Assembly: GCA_963739245.1 (NCBI GenBank)
Contig: CAVTZP010000003.1
Span: 186,001 to 250,000 of the forward strand
Reading direction: 5' to 3'
Origin: CAVTZP01 sp963739245
GTDB taxonomy: Bacteria > Chloroflexota > Dehalococcoidia > Dehalococcoidales > BS750m-G39
Length of the DNA: 64,000 nt
Each line of letters begins with the position of its first letter. The first letter of the stretch is position 1. Both the position numbers and the translations under genes were made by a program. Below, piece after piece: positions 25,340 through 35,077 of this stretch. The notes under the pieces were generated by a model, which was given only the letters and a program-made list of their open reading frames with translations, did no database searches and had not been told where the DNA came from.

Positions 25340-27740
25340 ATGAAGGTCTCACTGAAATGGCTTAAGGAATATTTAGATATTAGCCTGCCCTCCGCTGAGC
25401 TAGCCGGAAAATTGACCATGGCCGGCAGCGAGGTCAAGGGGTGGCAGGTTACGGGGGGTAGTTGGGAAGGTATCGTTGTCGGGCAGATTGTTGCCGTCAA
25501 TCCCCACCCCGCTGCTGACCGCCTCAGTCTGGCGACTATAGACCTGGGCACCGAGCCGCAGACGGTAGTCTGCGGGGCGCCGAATCTCAAGCTTGGCGAT
25601 AAGGTAGCCTTTGCCTATGTCGGCGCTCAGCTTATTGATGGGCATACCGGGCAGATATTTCGCCTGAAAGCGGCGAAGATTCGCGGCGTTGTCTCCAGTG
25701 GCATGGTCTGCTCGGAGAAGGAGCTTGGTATCTCTGATAGCCATGAGGTAATCATGGTTTTGCCGGCTGAAGCTCCGGTTGGCACGCCCATGGCTGATTA
25801 TATGGGTGATGTTATCTTTGACCTGGAGGTAACCCCCAACCGCCCCGATTGCCTCTCGGTAGTCGGGGTCGCCAGAGAGGTCGCGGCCCTTACCGGGAAA
25901 AAGATACGTCTCCCTGAAGCCAGCTATGAGGAGGCGTCACTGCCGATAGAAGAGCAGGTATCAGTCGAAATCAAAGCCCCCGACCTGTGCCCCAGATATA
26001 GTGCCAGCCTGATTAGTGGGGTAAAAATAGCTGACTCCCCGCCGTGGCTGCAGCAGCGGCTCCTGGCTTGCGGCATGCGCCCGATAAATAACATTGTTGA
26101 TGTTACTAACTATGTCATGCTGGAGTATGGAGAGCCCCTGCACGCCTTTGACTATAACCAGATTAGAGGTAAGAAGATTATCGTCCGCCGCGCTGATGAG
26201 GGTGAGACGATAGTTAGTCTGGATGGGGTAAAAAGGGTTCTCTCTCCGCCAGATGCTGGTTATTGCCGACGAGAAGCGGGCAGTGGCTATCGCCGGGGTT
26301 ATGGGCGGTGCTGATAGCGAGGTTACTGACGAGACCACCGCCATACTGCTGGAAGGAGCTAGCTTTAATCCGGCGAGCATCTATCATACCGGTAATACCC
26401 TGGGTTTACCCAGCGAGGCACGCTTGCGCTTTGAGCGGGGGATTAGCCCCGAGCTGACTATCCCCGCCGTTAAACGGGCTACTCAGCTCATTATCCAGCT
26501 CGCCGGGGGCAAGGCAGCTAAGGGTTTGGTTGACGTGTATCCGGCAAAGCGAGAGCATAAGCCCATCCTATTATCAACGGCCAGGGTGAAGGGCCTTTTG
26601 GGCGTTGAGTTCAGCCTTGAGCAGATAAAAGAGGCGCTGACTTCTTTGGGTTTTGATTTTAAGCCCGCCGATTCAGGGGTTCTGGTTACTGCCCCTTACT
26701 GGCGGAGCGATATAAATCTGGCGGAGGATGTTGTTGAGGAGGTGGCTCGTATCATTGGCTATGACAAGATTCCAGTAACTATGCTCAGCCAACCAATACC
26801 CAGGCACAACCCCGACCCCATTATCAGCCTTAAGCAGAGGGTGAGACATAGCCTTGCCGGCTACGGCTTTCAGGAGGTAGTCACCTATTCGCTAACGAGC
26901 CTGGAACTGATAAATAAGCTTTTACCTGAACCCCATCCCCTGAAGCCAGCACCGCTGCGGATGGCTAAGCCGATGACTGCCGAGCAGGAGTATCTTCGCC
27001 CTGACCTGCGGGCTAACCTTCTGGCCGCCCTTGCGGCAAACCGGAGGCACGAGGCGGGCAGTATTAGGCTGTTTGAGCTTGGTCGGGTATACCGGCCGCG
27101 ACCAAAAGACCTGCCTGAAGAGCCTGAGGTGGTGTGCGGACTGCTAAGCGGACCTAGATTTGAGGAGTCGTGGCATGGTGGGGACGAGGCATTCGATTTC
27201 TTTGATGCTAAGGGGGTAGTTGACGGCTTAACCAGCCAGCTGGGTGTGGAAGCTAGCTTTGAACCATGCCGAGACGAGGGTTTACACCCAAGTAAGCAGG
27301 CGGCTATATTTGTAGAGGGTAATAGACTGGGCGTTGTCGGCGAGCTACACCCGAAAGTAGCCGAGGCTTTTGAGCTTTCCGGGGCAGTCTATCTGTTTGA
27401 AATTAATCTGACGGCGCTTTTGCCCTTTACCCTGGGTCATAAGCTATTTCAGCCCCTACCCCGCTTCCCCGCCATAGTCAGGGATATAGCGGTGGTGGTT
27501 GATTCTGGGGTAGCCCATCGTCAGGTGCAGGATATTATCCGGGGCTTTCCTCTGGTGACTCAGGTTGCCCTATTTGATGTCTATACCGGCGGGCAGCTTC
27601 CGCCGGGCAAGAAGTCGCTGGCTTACCGAATTACCTTCCAGTCGCCGTCTCAGACCCTGACTGATGACGAGGTCAGCAAGGTTCTGGAGCAAATTCTGGA
27701 TAAGCTATCAGGTGAGCTTGGGGCTACCCTGCGCGCCTGA
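25340..27740 (+). CDS. pheT: Phenylalanyl-tRNA synthetase beta subunit, one apparent frameshift
   Basis: Beta subunit with tRNA-binding (about residues 40-150), B3/4 editing, B5, core and C-terminal anticodon-binding domains. Frame one runs MKVSLKWLKEYLDI to DGVKRVLSPP; frame two resumes at MLVIADEKRAVAIAGVMGG and ends GELGATLRA. The switch is at 26249-26250, where a CC would be a single C in an intact gene; with that correction the protein is 799 aa, normal. PheT is essential, so sequence error is the likelier reading. ATG 25340 follows GAGGTAGAG, spaced for coupling with pheS. Confidence 0.94.
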
Positions 27741-27771
27741 CTTCAATTGGCAACATGTCATCAGTCTTACC

Positions 27772-28365
27772 CTAGTAGCTGTACCTTTCTTCTTTCCAGG
27801 GGTCTCCATGGTTGTGATACCCATGAGATTCCCAAAAACCTGGCTTATCTTGAGCGGTGAACTCCACACCTGTGATCCACTTAGCACTTTTCCAGAAATA
27901 TAGCCTTGGTACAACCAGTCTCACCGGATAGCCGTGATGAGGAGTCAATATCTCATCATTGTGCTTGATGGCAAACAATACGTCTGGTTGGAAGAAGTCA
28001 TCCAGAGAGAGATTTGTTGTGAAATCGGATGCAGCGTGGATAATAGCATAACCAGCCTTCGGGTCTATGTCAGTCAGATTCCGCAGGGTACTTGCGCCCA
28101 CTCCTTCCCAGAGATTATCTAGCTTTGACCATCCGGTAACACAATGGATATCAGAATATACTTTCACTCTTGGTAGAGCTATGAACTGACTGTAATCAAT
28201 CTCCACCTTTTTGCTCACGAGACCGAAGATTCTGAACTTCCACGTTGTGATGTCGATATCAGGCATTTTACCGGCATGAAGAATCGGCCACTTATCTGTT
28301 ACTCGCTGACCCGGGGGTATTCTATTTTTTCTAAGTGTGTCTGAGCTTCTAATAGCCTCGTCCAT
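27772..28365 (-). CDS. Sulfite-oxidase-like molybdopterin oxidoreductase
   Basis: Cytosolic protein of the oxidoreductase molybdopterin-binding (YuiH/SuoX-like) family, 197 aa. Molybdenum ligand Cys is in SDIHCVTGWS near residue 74. Others: PPGQRVTDKWPILHAG, LDDFFQPDVLFAIKHNDEIL, HHGYPVRLVVP and FWESHGYHNHGDPW. No Tat or Sec signal, no haem domain and no dimerisation domain, so it is a minimal form with unknown substrate. AGGTGGG precedes ATG 28365. Divergent from arsM with an inverted repeat between them. Its cofactor needs the moaA/moaC products encoded in this window. Confidence 0.88.
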   Translation of the reverse strand: MDEAIRSSDTLRKNRIPPGQRVTDKWPILHAGKMPDIDITTWKFRIFGLVSKKVEIDYSQFIALPRVKVYSDIHCVTGWSKLDNLWEGVGASTLRNLTDIDPKAGYAIIHAASDFTTNLSLDDFFQPDVLFAIKHNDEILTPHHGYPVRLVVPRLYFWKSAKWITGVEFTAQDKPGFWESHGYHNHGDPWKEERYSY

Positions 28366-28388
28366 TCTCGCCCACCTCTATTATGCTA

Positions 28389-28410
28389 ATTCGTTGGGAT
28401 TCCCACGAAT
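28389..28410. promoter_or_regulatory. Inverted repeat, candidate operator
   Basis: ATTCGT-T-GGGA opposed to TCCC-ACGAAT, ten paired bases with one extra T, in the divergent gap between the molybdopterin oxidoreductase gene and arsM. A TATAAT at 28456-28461 lies downstream toward arsM. A repressor site is inferred; no ArsR gene is adjacent. Confidence 0.4.
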
Positions 28411-28497
28411 AATCCTAACATGATTTGCCAAAAACAATTTTACCACTTCTTATGGTATAATGAGAACGAAAACAAATAACTTTGGGGATGATTAGAA

Positions 28498-29328
28498 ATG
28501 AAGAAAGAAGAAATTAAGAAAGCGGTAAGAGAGGGCTATGCCAAGATTGCTAAGCAAGGTAGCTCTTGTTGTGGTTCGGCGCCTTCGTGCTGTGGCAGCA
28601 CTGATTTAGCCGAGGATATTAGCAAGAAGATAGGCTATACCGAGGAGGACATTAAAGCGGTTCCGGAAGGGGCAAATTTAGGTCTTGGCTGTGGAAACCC
28701 AGTTGCGCTTGCCTCCTTAAGACAAGGCGAGGTTGTTCTTGACCTTGGTTCGGGCGCGGGGCTTGATAGTTTTCTGGCGGCTAATAAAGTAGGCGAGAAG
28801 GGCAGGGTTATCGGTGTGGATATGACGCCGGAGATGCTTGAGAGGGCGAGAGAGAACGCCAGGGAGGGTAACTACACCAATGTTGAGTTCAGGCTGGGGG
28901 AGATAGAAAATCTGCCGGTGGCGGATAATCATGTTGACGTGGTCATCTCCAACTGTGTTATCAACCTCATACCTGACAAGAGGCGGGTCTTTCAGGAAGT
29001 TTTCCGGGTGCTAAAGCCAGGTGGTAGGCTGATGGTCTCAGACATCGTTTTATTGAAAGAACTTCCCGATGTTATAAAGAACTCTATTGAGGCATACATC
29101 GGTTGTCTTTCTGGAGCCATAATGAAGGACGAATACATAGGGGCGATAAAAGCGGCCGGATTTCACGATGTCAGAATAATTGATGAGGCGTCCTTCCCCG
29201 TAGAGTATATGGCTAACGACCCAGCAGCAAAGGCAATCATTGAAAAGACCAGAATACCTCTGGAAAAAGCAGAAGAGACCGCCAGTTCGGTCTTAAGCAT
29301 AAAGGTTTATGGGGTCAAGCCGAATTAG
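28498..29328 (+). CDS. arsM: Arsenite methyltransferase
   Basis: SAM-dependent methylation of As(III) to volatile or less retained species. 276 aa. SAM motif VLDLGSGAGLDSF near residue 80, VDMTPEML, and conserved cysteines: CC pairs near residues 23-34 (SSCCGSAPSCCGS), C in LGLGCGNP, C in VISNCVINL, and C in YIGCLSGA, the set that binds arsenic. GGGGATGATT precedes ATG. No ars efflux genes are adjacent. Ends overlapping proS, convergent, by four bases. Confidence 0.93.
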   Translation: MKKEEIKKAVREGYAKIAKQGSSCCGSAPSCCGSTDLAEDISKKIGYTEEDIKAVPEGANLGLGCGNPVALASLRQGEVVLDLGSGAGLDSFLAANKVGEKGRVIGVDMTPEMLERARENAREGNYTNVEFRLGEIENLPVADNHVDVVISNCVINLIPDKRRVFQEVFRVLKPGGRLMVSDIVLLKELPDVIKNSIEAYIGCLSGAIMKDEYIGAIKAAGFHDVRIIDEASFPVEYMANDPAAKAIIEKTRIPLEKAEETASSVLSIKVYGVKPN

Positions 29329-31028
29329 ACACCCTGGCTAATAAGCTCTTTGAGTCTAGCCGCTATCCCCTCAAGAGGCACCAGCTCAGCTTCTTTTTCT
29401 GAACGCCGCTTTATCTCCACGCTATTTTTCTCTAAAGTCCGCGGGCTTATGGTGACCCTCACTGGTATGCCCAGGAGGTCGGCGTCGTTGAACTTTACCC
29501 CGGGGGACTCTCTGCGGTCGTCATAGAGAATTTCTAAGCCCTCTGCCTCTAGCTTGGCATAGACTTTGTCAGCGGCGGCGGCCACCTTTTCGTTTTCCAG
29601 ATATAGCGGGCAGAGATAGACGTGATAAGGGGCAATGGACATTGGCCAGATAATGCCTTGAGCATCGTGGTTCTGCTCGATGGCGGCGGCTAGCAAGCGG
29701 TCAAGCCCGATGCCGTAGCATCCCATGATAATGGGGTGAGATACGCCACTGGGGTCAATAAAAAGGGCGCCCAGTTTTTCGCTAAGAAAAGTACCCAGCT
29801 TGAAGACATGCCCCACCTCAATGCCGCGCGTTGATAGTAGCTTGCTTTCACACCGGGGGCACTCGTCCCCGGCACGAGCCTGGGCGATATCTACCACCAG
29901 GTCAGCCTTGAAGTCCCTGGGGTAGTTGACATTTTTAAGGTGGGTCTCGGGTTTATTGGCGCCGGCGACAAGGTTTGCCTCCAGGGTTATGGAATCGTCG
30001 GCAATAATTTTAAAACCACTTATGCCTAGGGGCGAGGCGGCCCCGGCGACGATGCCGGCTTTTACCACCTCAGCCTCGGTGGCGAGGCGGAGGTCAGCGC
30101 AGCTAAGGGCGTTCTTTAGCTTTACCTCATTTACCTCAATGTCTCCCCTGATGACGACAAAGACCAGCTTGCCGTCGGCGATATAGAACACGGCTTTAAG
30201 GGTATGGCTCTTGGGTATTTTGAGGAAGTCGGCGACCTGCTCAATGGTGCTGGCGCCTGGCGTGGCCACCTCTTCTAGCGGTAATGGTTTCTCTTTTGCT
30301 ACTTTGCTCTTTTTGCTCTCCGCCTTCTCCACATTAGCGGCGTAATGGCAATTATCACAGTAGATAATCTCGTCCTCGCCGCCCTCGGTGATGACCATAA
30401 ATTCGTGAGACTCCTTGCCGCCGATGGCGCCGCTATCAGCCTCAACCAGCAGGGTGGGCAGGCCACAGCGGTCATAGATATTTTTATACGCCTGGAGCAT
30501 CTTACTGTAGCTCTGGTTTAGCCCCTCTTCATCGGTGTCAAAGCTATAGAGGTCTTTCATCAGGAACTCACGAACTCTAATCAGCCCGCCTCTGGGGCGA
30601 GGCTCGTCACGGAACTTGGCCTGGATTTGATATAGAAGCAGAGGCAGGTCACGGTAGCTCTGGACGTTATATTTAACCAGCTCGGTGACGACCTCTTCGT
30701 GGGTTGGTCCTAAAGCTAGTTTGCGCTCCCGGCGGTCGGTGAGGGTGAAAAGCCCCTTGCCAAAGGCCTGGTCTCTGCCCGTTTTCTGCCACAGCTCTAA
30801 AGGCTGGAGAATGGGCATAGATAGTTCCTGCCCACCGGCTTTATCCATCTCGGCGCGGATTATACTGGCTATCTTTTTGAGTACCCGCCACCCCAGGGGC
30901 AGGTAGGAATAGATGCCCGCCGCCACCTGATGAATCATCCCCGCCCTTAATAGTAGCTGGTGGCTGACTGTCTCTGCCTCGGCCGGCGTCTCCCTTTGTG
31001 TCTTACCGAACAGCTTTGATATGCGCAT
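29325..31028 (-). CDS. proS: Prolyl-tRNA synthetase, bacterial type
   Basis: Class II synthetase with the INS editing insertion, 567 aa. MRISKLFGKTQRETPAEAE start, GMIHQVAAGIYSYLPLGWR, motif 2 FRDEPRPRGGLIRVREFLMKD, the ybaK-like insertion (about residues 225-385), motif 3 GCYGIGLDRLLAA, and the anticodon domain. A CDNCHYAANVEKAE zinc-like pair precedes the insertion. ATG 31028 has no strong Shine-Dalgarno. In many bacteria proS follows ispG; here three other genes lie in between on the same strand. Confidence 0.97.
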   Translation of the reverse strand: MRISKLFGKTQRETPAEAETVSHQLLLRAGMIHQVAAGIYSYLPLGWRVLKKIASIIRAEMDKAGGQELSMPILQPLELWQKTGRDQAFGKGLFTLTDRRERKLALGPTHEEVVTELVKYNVQSYRDLPLLLYQIQAKFRDEPRPRGGLIRVREFLMKDLYSFDTDEEGLNQSYSKMLQAYKNIYDRCGLPTLLVEADSGAIGGKESHEFMVITEGGEDEIIYCDNCHYAANVEKAESKKSKVAKEKPLPLEEVATPGASTIEQVADFLKIPKSHTLKAVFYIADGKLVFVVIRGDIEVNEVKLKNALSCADLRLATEAEVVKAGIVAGAASPLGISGFKIIADDSITLEANLVAGANKPETHLKNVNYPRDFKADLVVDIAQARAGDECPRCESKLLSTRGIEVGHVFKLGTFLSEKLGALFIDPSGVSHPIIMGCYGIGLDRLLAAAIEQNHDAQGIIWPMSIAPYHVYLCPLYLENEKVAAAADKVYAKLEAEGLEILYDDRRESPGVKFNDADLLGIPVRVTISPRTLEKNSVEIKRRSEKEAELVPLEGIAARLKELISQGV

Positions 31029-31072
31029 CGTTTTTATAAAAAAGCCCTCGAGCTTGCCTTAGTTTTTTTATT

Positions 31073-31357
31073 TTAGGACATATTGAATGGAGGGTATTTG
31101 TCGGTTAAAAGTAGATAATAGCCGCTTACTCTCGTTGCCCACCGCAGATAGCCGGACATAAAGTTAAACGCCCATCTGGGATATCTGCCCATAAACAGGA
31201 TAGCCCACCAGGAGATGAAAAGGACAACACCAGCAGCTAACTCAATAAAATATAAGACGATAAATTGAGGTATAACCATAATACCCCTGAAGAAGGTGGT
31301 CAGTCGGGAAAGTCTTTCTGAATACTCGACGTCAAGAGTTACTGGATATTTTTTCAT
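31073..31357 (-). CDS. DUF4389-type small membrane protein
   Basis: 94 aa, KYPVTLDVEYSERLSRLTTFFRG then a hydrophobic region (IPQFIVLYFIELAAGVVLFISW, with charge-free core), then FMGRYPRWAFNFMSGYLRW, a DUF4389 signature. Function unknown. AAAGGAGG precedes ATG 31357. It is shorter than the usual two-copy DUF4389 protein. Together with the TM2 protein upstream it forms a small membrane-protein pair. Confidence 0.85.
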   Translation of the reverse strand: MKKYPVTLDVEYSERLSRLTTFFRGIMVIPQFIVLYFIELAAGVVLFISWWAILFMGRYPRWAFNFMSGYLRWATRVSGYYLLLTDKYPPFNMS

Positions 31358-31461
31358 TTTTGCTTTCCTCCTTTGCCGGTTAGATTAACGGGCAGGCCCG
31401 AGAACTTCCCCAGACATTAAACCACACTTAACAGGTTTATGATTCTTATCTACCCTATCCC

Positions 31462-31869
31462 CTACCAATTCTTGATAAGTTTACCTTCCTTGTCTTTCAT
31501 ATTTCCGGAAGCGACATAAATAAGGTCAATCAAAGTCCAGACTCCCAGACCGCCCAGGGTGATAAGCATTGCGATTCCGGTTCCGATTTTGCCCAGATAG
31601 AATCGATGGATACCAGCTACGCCGACAGCCCAGGCGGGAAGGATGCAAAGCAGGGTAGTGGTAAGCCTTGATTTTTCCGACACTTCCCCTGTCGCTACTG
31701 ATGCCTTTTTCCCTAGCCGCGCCCCGCATTTAATACACATCTCAGCCAGGGCATTTGTCTTCGCACCGCAGGCGTGGCAGAAGCTGTTCCCGGCTAAGGG
31801 CCTGGCTCCACAATTCATACAGATTTCTGGTGTCCCTGTTAGTTCCTTTCCACAGTTTCGGCAAAACAT
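31462..31869 (-). CDS. Zinc-ribbon TM2-domain membrane protein
   Basis: 135 aa. Residues 1-50 hold three zinc-ribbon CxxC pairs (CRNC, CMNC, CHAC, CIKC). Residues 70-125 form a TM2 domain: two membrane helices around GIHRFYLGKIGTG, with a conserved Asp in TLIDLIYV. AAGGAGGTGAAG precedes ATG 31869. Function unknown; this domain combination is common in bacteria. Confidence 0.9.
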   Translation of the reverse strand: MFCRNCGKELTGTPEICMNCGARPLAGNSFCHACGAKTNALAEMCIKCGARLGKKASVATGEVSEKSRLTTTLLCILPAWAVGVAGIHRFYLGKIGTGIAMLITLGGLGVWTLIDLIYVASGNMKDKEGKLIKNW

Positions 31870-31945
31870 TGGACTTCACCTCCTTTTTTAACATTAAACC
31901 ATACTTAGCGGGTTTATTCTAGGGTTTAGTTTATGATTTTTTATC

Positions 31946-32030
31946 TACCTCACCCCCTGTGTCCCCCTCTCCTTCAAAGGAGAGGGGGAAGGAGTTTTAA
32001 TGAAGGGGGCTTCGCCCCTTCAAACTTTCC
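31946..32030. repeat. Two-palindrome intergenic repeat, copy 7
   Basis: Tail CCTCACCCCCTGTGTCC, palindrome B about 31964-31989 (CCCCCTCTCCTT / AAGGAGAGGGGG), palindrome A about 32003-32022 (GAAGGGGGC, TTC, GCCCCTTC). Lies past the 3' end of the pentapeptide-channel gene. Confidence 0.8.
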
Positions 32031-32031
32031 C

Positions 32032-32961
32032 TTACCTTATCATTTTTCTGGTAAAAGTTACCAAGAATAGTGCCATCATGAAAACCCCTGAGAAAGCTTC
32101 CGCAACTCCAACCCCCTGTACCCAACTGCGTACCGAATTGGCGCTAAACCAGGGGCCATAACCAAGCGCTATGAACGAAACCGCGCTATAGTACAAGCTA
32201 CTTGAGAAAGCCTCTATTGTAAAGTTGTATGGAGCCACGCCACGAGAGAAGAAGTATATCAGCGCCAAAACAAATAGCACAGATATACCCGATACAACCA
32301 CTCGCAAAGGCTTCTCACCATAACCGCAGAGTAGTCTCATGACCCAGTTCCAGAGCTTTAGATGCGGTTTCCTCCAGCTTTGTGCTTTCCTCCTTGCCTC
32401 CATCTCCCGATAGAAAAACTTACCGGCAATATCATACATCCCATGTTCCGTATACCATATCTTCAAGCGGCGATATATTGCCTCTGCCCAAACGAACGGA
32501 CCCTCTTTCTCCTCTCCGAGAATATAGTTTCCCCAGTTCGCTGCCTCTAATCTGGTTTCGGGTGAGAATTGAGCTTCCATTAAATAAGCCTCCTCAAGAT
32601 GAGCGGCACCTAAGTTAGCCCCCTCAAGGTGAGCGTCCCCTAAATAAGCGCCCTGAAGACGAGCTTCCATTAAATAAGCCTCCTCAAGATGAGCGGCACC
32701 TAAGTTAGCCCCCTCAAGGTGAGCGTCCCCTAAATAAGCGCCCTCAAGGTGGGCTTCCCTTAAAATAGCCCCCTCAAGGTGGGCGCTCGCTAAATTATCC
32801 CCCTTAAGGATAATCCCCCAAAGGTCTAGTTTACTAAGGTCAATGTTCTTCTCAAACCACTTTTCAATAAGGTCAAGCCCCTCGGCTTTACCACCATGTT
32901 CTTTTATCAGCCTGAGCACGTCTTCACGGGTGTAGGGATTCTTTTCTGTTCCGTCTCCCAT
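32032..32961 (-). CDS. Pentapeptide-repeat protein fused to two-TM ion channel
   Basis: 309 aa. Residues 45-130 are pentapeptide repeats of the A(H/N)LEG type (AHLEGANLGAAHLEEAYL), forming a quadrilateral beta-helix. A linker with basic helices follows. Residues 225-309 form an Ion_trans_2-like pore: TM1 VVVSGISVLFVLALIYFF, then a pore loop ALGYGPW resembling the GYG filter of potassium channels, then TM2 VFMMALFLVTFTRK. Such fusions are known. ATG 32961 is two bases after the ispG stop, so it rides on the isoprenoid operon. It contains a near-perfect 90-bp internal duplication. Confidence 0.88.
   Translation of the reverse strand: MGDGTEKNPYTREDVLRLIKEHGGKAEGLDLIEKWFEKNIDLSKLDLWGIILKGDNLASAHLEGAILREAHLEGAYLGDAHLEGANLGAAHLEEAYLMEARLQGAYLGDAHLEGANLGAAHLEEAYLMEAQFSPETRLEAANWGNYILGEEKEGPFVWAEAIYRRLKIWYTEHGMYDIAGKFFYREMEARRKAQSWRKPHLKLWNWVMRLLCGYGEKPLRVVVSGISVLFVLALIYFFSRGVAPYNFTIEAFSSSLYYSAVSFIALGYGPWFSANSVRSWVQGVGVAEAFSGVFMMALFLVTFTRKMIR
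32571..32750. repeat. 90-bp tandem duplication inside the pentapeptide gene
   Basis: 32571-32654 and 32661-32744 are identical base for base; the final six bases of the two units differ (GAAGAC against CAAGGT). Each unit encodes 30 residues, six pentapeptides. Identity at silent positions points to a recent duplication. Confidence 0.9.
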
Positions 32962-32963
32962 AG

Positions 32964-34010
32964 CTAAAACCTCTCCACCTCCGCCATAAGCGCAGTTATA
33001 AAGTCCTTTTCCTGAATAGTCCTGAGCTTTTTGCCCTTCTTAAACAAGACGGCTCTGCCCTTGCCGCAGGCGAGGCCAATATCGGCGTCTCTGGCTTCAC
33101 CCGGGCCGTTGACCACACAGCCCATCACTGCCACTTTTATTGGCTTGGTAATCTTTAGTAGCTCCTTCTCTACCGCCTCGGCTAATTTTATTATATCAAC
33201 CTCAGCCCGACCGCAGGAGGGGCAGCTAACCAGTATCGGGCCATGCTGGCGCAGGTTCAGGCTCTTCAGGATTTCATAGCCGGCAATGACCTCCTCACTG
33301 GGGTGGGCGGTGAGTGAGACCCGTATGGTGTCGCCAATGCCCAGATAAAGGAGGGTGCTTATGCCAACTACGCTGCGGATAATGCCTGTCCGGGGCGTGC
33401 CGGCTTCAGTAACGCCGATGTGTAGAGGGTAGGGTATCTTCCCGGCGATGCTCTGGTAAGCCTCAATGGTCGTCGGGACATCAAAGGCTTTAAGCGAGAC
33501 CTTTATAAGGTCAAAGTCCAGGCTTTCCAGCAGCCTTATCTGCTCCAGTGCTGCCTCAACCATCTGCTCGGCGATGGGGAGTTCGGGGTTTTTGGGCCTG
33601 GGCAGGCTGCCGGCGTTTACCCCGATGCGGATAGGGACTTCTCTTTCTCTGGCGGCTTGGACTATTTTTTTAATCTTTTCCGGCTCGCTGATGTTGCCCG
33701 GGTTGAGCCGCAAGCCGTCGGCCCCAGCCTCAAGCGCCATCAGGGCAAGCCGATAGTCAAAGTGAATATCGGCAATTATGGGTATAGAGACGCCTCGTTT
33801 TATCGCGGGTATTGCCTCGGCGGCTTCCCTGTCCGGCACGGCTATTCTTACCAGTTCGCCGCCGCAGTCCTCAAGCTCCTTTATCTGCTTGATGGTGGCT
33901 TTGACATCACGGGTATCGGTCTTGGTCATGGATTGCACCGCGATGGGGGCGTAACCGCCGACGGTTACCTTACCGATTTGGATTGGTTTAGACCTTCGCC
34001 TGGGCTTCAT
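32964..34010 (-). CDS. ispG: HMBPP synthase IspG (GcpE)
   Basis: Flavodoxin-dependent 4-hydroxy-3-methylbut-2-enyl-diphosphate synthase, penultimate step of the MEP isoprenoid pathway. 348 aa from ATG 34010. IQIGKVTVGGYAPIAVQSMTKTDT N-terminus; [4Fe-4S] ligands SCPSCGR and GCVVNGPGEARDADIG near the C-terminus. The frame is open further upstream, but that part overlaps rseP in another frame; ATG 34010 overlaps the rseP stop as ATGA. Part of the dxr-rseP-ispG block. Confidence 0.97.
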   Translation of the reverse strand: MKPRRRSKPIQIGKVTVGGYAPIAVQSMTKTDTRDVKATIKQIKELEDCGGELVRIAVPDREAAEAIPAIKRGVSIPIIADIHFDYRLALMALEAGADGLRLNPGNISEPEKIKKIVQAAREREVPIRIGVNAGSLPRPKNPELPIAEQMVEAALEQIRLLESLDFDLIKVSLKAFDVPTTIEAYQSIAGKIPYPLHIGVTEAGTPRTGIIRSVVGISTLLYLGIGDTIRVSLTAHPSEEVIAGYEILKSLNLRQHGPILVSCPSCGRAEVDIIKLAEAVEKELLKITKPIKVAVMGCVVNGPGEARDADIGLACGKGRAVLFKKGKKLRTIQEKDFITALMAEVERF

Positions 34011-35077
34011 GGTATCAGGCTTCCTCCGGTTATGATTCGTATGATGTCCTGGTAGGTAATTGCCAGCATAAGGGCTATGAGCATAGCGAAGCCAATAAGA
34101 TGCACCAGCCCCTCTTTCTTTGGCGATACTCGCTTGCCCCGCCGCACCCACTCCAGGAGGACAAAGACAATCCTGCCCCCATCTAGGGCAGGGAGGGGCA
34201 AGATGTTAATTATTGCCAGGTTTATGCTGATAAAGCCGGTAAATTCCAGAAGCGGGCTAATCCCGGCTTTAGCTGCCTCACCGGTGAGTTGGGCGATGCC
34301 TACTGGCCCGGTAACTTGAAAGGGTACCCCACCAATAAACAAACCAATTATTGCATTCTTAAACAGGACGAAGGTTTCTCTACATTCACTTGCTCCCATA
34401 GGTATTGCCTTCCAAAAGGGCTCATGCTGGCTAACAATAGTTCTATTTGCTAAAGCAAGCTCAGTATCGAACTCAATGCCAATCGCCCCTTCACCCTTAG
34501 GCGGCTTCCACCTCGGTGTTACTTGGACCTCTTCTTTAATTGAATCACTATGCTCAACCAGTATGGTGATTTCCTTACCCAGGTTGAGCTGAGCATAGCG
34601 TTGGAATTCGCTAAAATTATTGGTTAGTTTTCCATTTACACCGAGAAGTGTATCGCCAACTTCAATGCCAGCCGCGGCGGCTGGCGAATTGGGAGCTACT
34701 GCTTTCACTACCGTTGGTTCCGTTACCACGTCATGGGGAATCATAAAGGCGATGGAAAACAAAACTATGGGCAGCAAGGCATTCATTATTGAGCCGGCGC
34801 TGAGGACGAGTAGTCTGGGGCCAATGCCCTTACGGGCAAAGCTCCTCGGCGCCTTTGGGTCTTCCTCGCCCGCCATTTTGGTGAATCCGCCCAGGGGTAT
34901 GGCATTCAGCGAATAAAGTGTTTCCCCCCTTCTTACCCCGAAGAGTCTCGGCGGGAAGCCAAAACCGAACTCTTCCACTTTTATGTCAAAAGCTTTGGCC
35001 GAGGCAAAATGCCCCACTTCGTGGGCAAGGATAAGTAGTGCCAGAACACCCAAAAAGGCTAATATAGTAATTATCAT
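34007..35077 (-). CDS. rseP: Site-2 membrane metalloprotease RseP
   Basis: Intramembrane zinc protease that cleaves anti-sigma or regulatory membrane proteins. 356 aa. Zinc motif HEVGHF near residue 19 in TM1, one PDZ domain (about 120-200, AAAAGIEVGDTLLGVNG), and LDGGR near residue 305 supplying the third zinc ligand. Standard neighbour of dxr and ispG, with four-base ATGA overlaps on both sides. Confidence 0.96.
   Translation of the reverse strand: MIITILAFLGVLALLILAHEVGHFASAKAFDIKVEEFGFGFPPRLFGVRRGETLYSLNAIPLGGFTKMAGEEDPKAPRSFARKGIGPRLLVLSAGSIMNALLPIVLFSIAFMIPHDVVTEPTVVKAVAPNSPAAAAGIEVGDTLLGVNGKLTNNFSEFQRYAQLNLGKEITILVEHSDSIKEEVQVTPRWKPPKGEGAIGIEFDTELALANRTIVSQHEPFWKAIPMGASECRETFVLFKNAIIGLFIGGVPFQVTGPVGIAQLTGEAAKAGISPLLEFTGFISINLAIINILPLPALDGGRIVFVLLEWVRRGKRVSPKKEGLVHLIGFAMLIALMLAITYQDIIRIITGGSLIP

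Noticed and set aside
32571..32750. Regular repeats resembling a short CRISPR array
   Set aside because: They encode pentapeptides in frame inside a gene, and there are no unique spacers.
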